Below are positions 5,974 to 6,247 of a stretch of DNA of 6,247 bases, piece by piece. The stretch is from DAOTUB01 sp034437455 (lineage in GTDB: Bacteria > Chloroflexota > Anaerolineae > B4-G1). Both the position numbers and the translations under genes were made by a program. Under the pieces are notes generated by a model, which saw only the letters and a list, made by a program, of their open reading frames with translations, ran no database searches and had not been told where the DNA came from. Positions within the stretch are counted from its first letter, which is position 1, and each line of letters opens with the position of its first letter. The stretch is from contig DAOTUB010000248.1 in the NCBI GenBank assembly GCA_034437455.1, positions 1 through 6,247 of the forward strand. The letters run 5' to 3'.

Positions 5974-6247
5974 CTATGAACTGTCTATCGATGGCAGCGC
6001 TTTCCATCGCTGCTCGAGTTGCTCAAGTTGTTTGCGAGATCGTTTTGCGGAACGGGTATGAAGTCTGAACCGGGCACGATGCTGACGCACTCGTTGCCGC
6101 TCTTGGGCAAAGTCGTTTGGGTCAACGTTCGACAAGGCATCAACTGTATCGCGGAGCGAGCTAGGGCGAGGAATCAGTTCCCAAGCCCCTTCACGTTGGA
6201 TGATGCGTTTGACCAGACCTTTTTGGCCCGTGGTGGAGAGTAAGCGT
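5974..6247 (-). CDS. C-terminal part of an unidentified protein entering from the right edge
   Basis: On the minus strand a frame is open from the right edge (first full codon 6246-6244) to TAG 5976-5974, giving 90 residues without a start in view. It contains WELIPRPSSLRDTVDALSNV, then a DPNDFAQERQ segment and a basic, heptad-like tail (SRKQLEQLEQRWK) that looks like a coiled-coil end. The composition is more protein-like than that of the opposite strand, whose only frame begins with TTG and lacks a ribosome site. The gene converges on the EAD7-TPR gene with 24 bases between the stops. No family is recognised. It could be a regulator or small DNA-binding protein because of its charge, but that is a guess. 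Confidence 0.5.
   Translation of the reverse strand, partial: RLLSTTGQKGLVKRIIQREGAWELIPRPSSLRDTVDALSNVDPNDFAQERQRVRQHRARFRLHTRSAKRSRKQLEQLEQRWKALPSIDSS

Noticed and set aside
5989..6013. Overlapping hairpins (CGATGG/CCATCG and GCAGCG/CGCTGC) as a terminator between the convergent genes
   Set aside because: There is no T tract on either strand and they fall inside the minus-strand coding frame.
6019..6243. 74-codon plus-strand frame starting with TTG
   Set aside because: No ribosome site and a rare start; the opposite strand carries a more protein-like open frame.

Overview
The window looks like an accessory region of a bacterial chromosome, probably from the phylum Chloroflexota (Anaerolineae-like). 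This is an inference from three things: the style of the DnaC-like ATPase, the effector-associated domain fused to a membrane and TPR protein, and the C-terminal Trp-rich beta domain of that protein. No rRNA, tRNA or CRISPR array was seen, and no intact transposase or integrase.

Left part (1-2843, minus strand): a tightly packed three-gene operon read right to left. It starts with a small NrdG-like radical SAM protein, continues with a long helical coiled-coil protein of unknown function, and ends with a PP-loop (PAPS reductase/DndC-like) protein that runs off the left edge. The first two genes are separated by 2 nt, or overlap by 4 nt if the earlier start is used. The last two are 9 nt apart, and the Shine-Dalgarno of the third gene overlaps the stop of the second. 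No anaerobic ribonucleotide reductase (NrdD) and no sulfate assimilation gene is visible, so the radical SAM and PP-loop proteins may act together on another substrate, with nucleic acid or nucleotide modification as the leading guess.

Middle (2844-4038): a decayed spacer. It holds a short hairpin block closely resembling the right end / omegaRNA tail of an IS200/IS605-type TnpB element without its tnpB, a small ORF with an excellent ribosome binding site but an early stop, and a DnaC-like helicase-loader gene that keeps its zinc finger and Walker A but breaks off just before Walker B. After the break come a perfect 7-bp inverted repeat and an adjoining promoter-like sequence.

Right part (4039-6247): a complete 636-residue membrane protein with an N-terminal EAD7-like domain, one transmembrane helix, a Pro/Thr linker, a TolB-like alpha/beta domain, TPR repeats and a C-terminal Ig/FN3-like domain. 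Its gene converges on a minus-strand reading frame (5974 to the right edge) that enters from the right and has the look of the C-terminus of a real protein. Together the window reads as a conflict/signalling-type accessory region next to a possible modification operon, with transposon and replication-gene debris between them.
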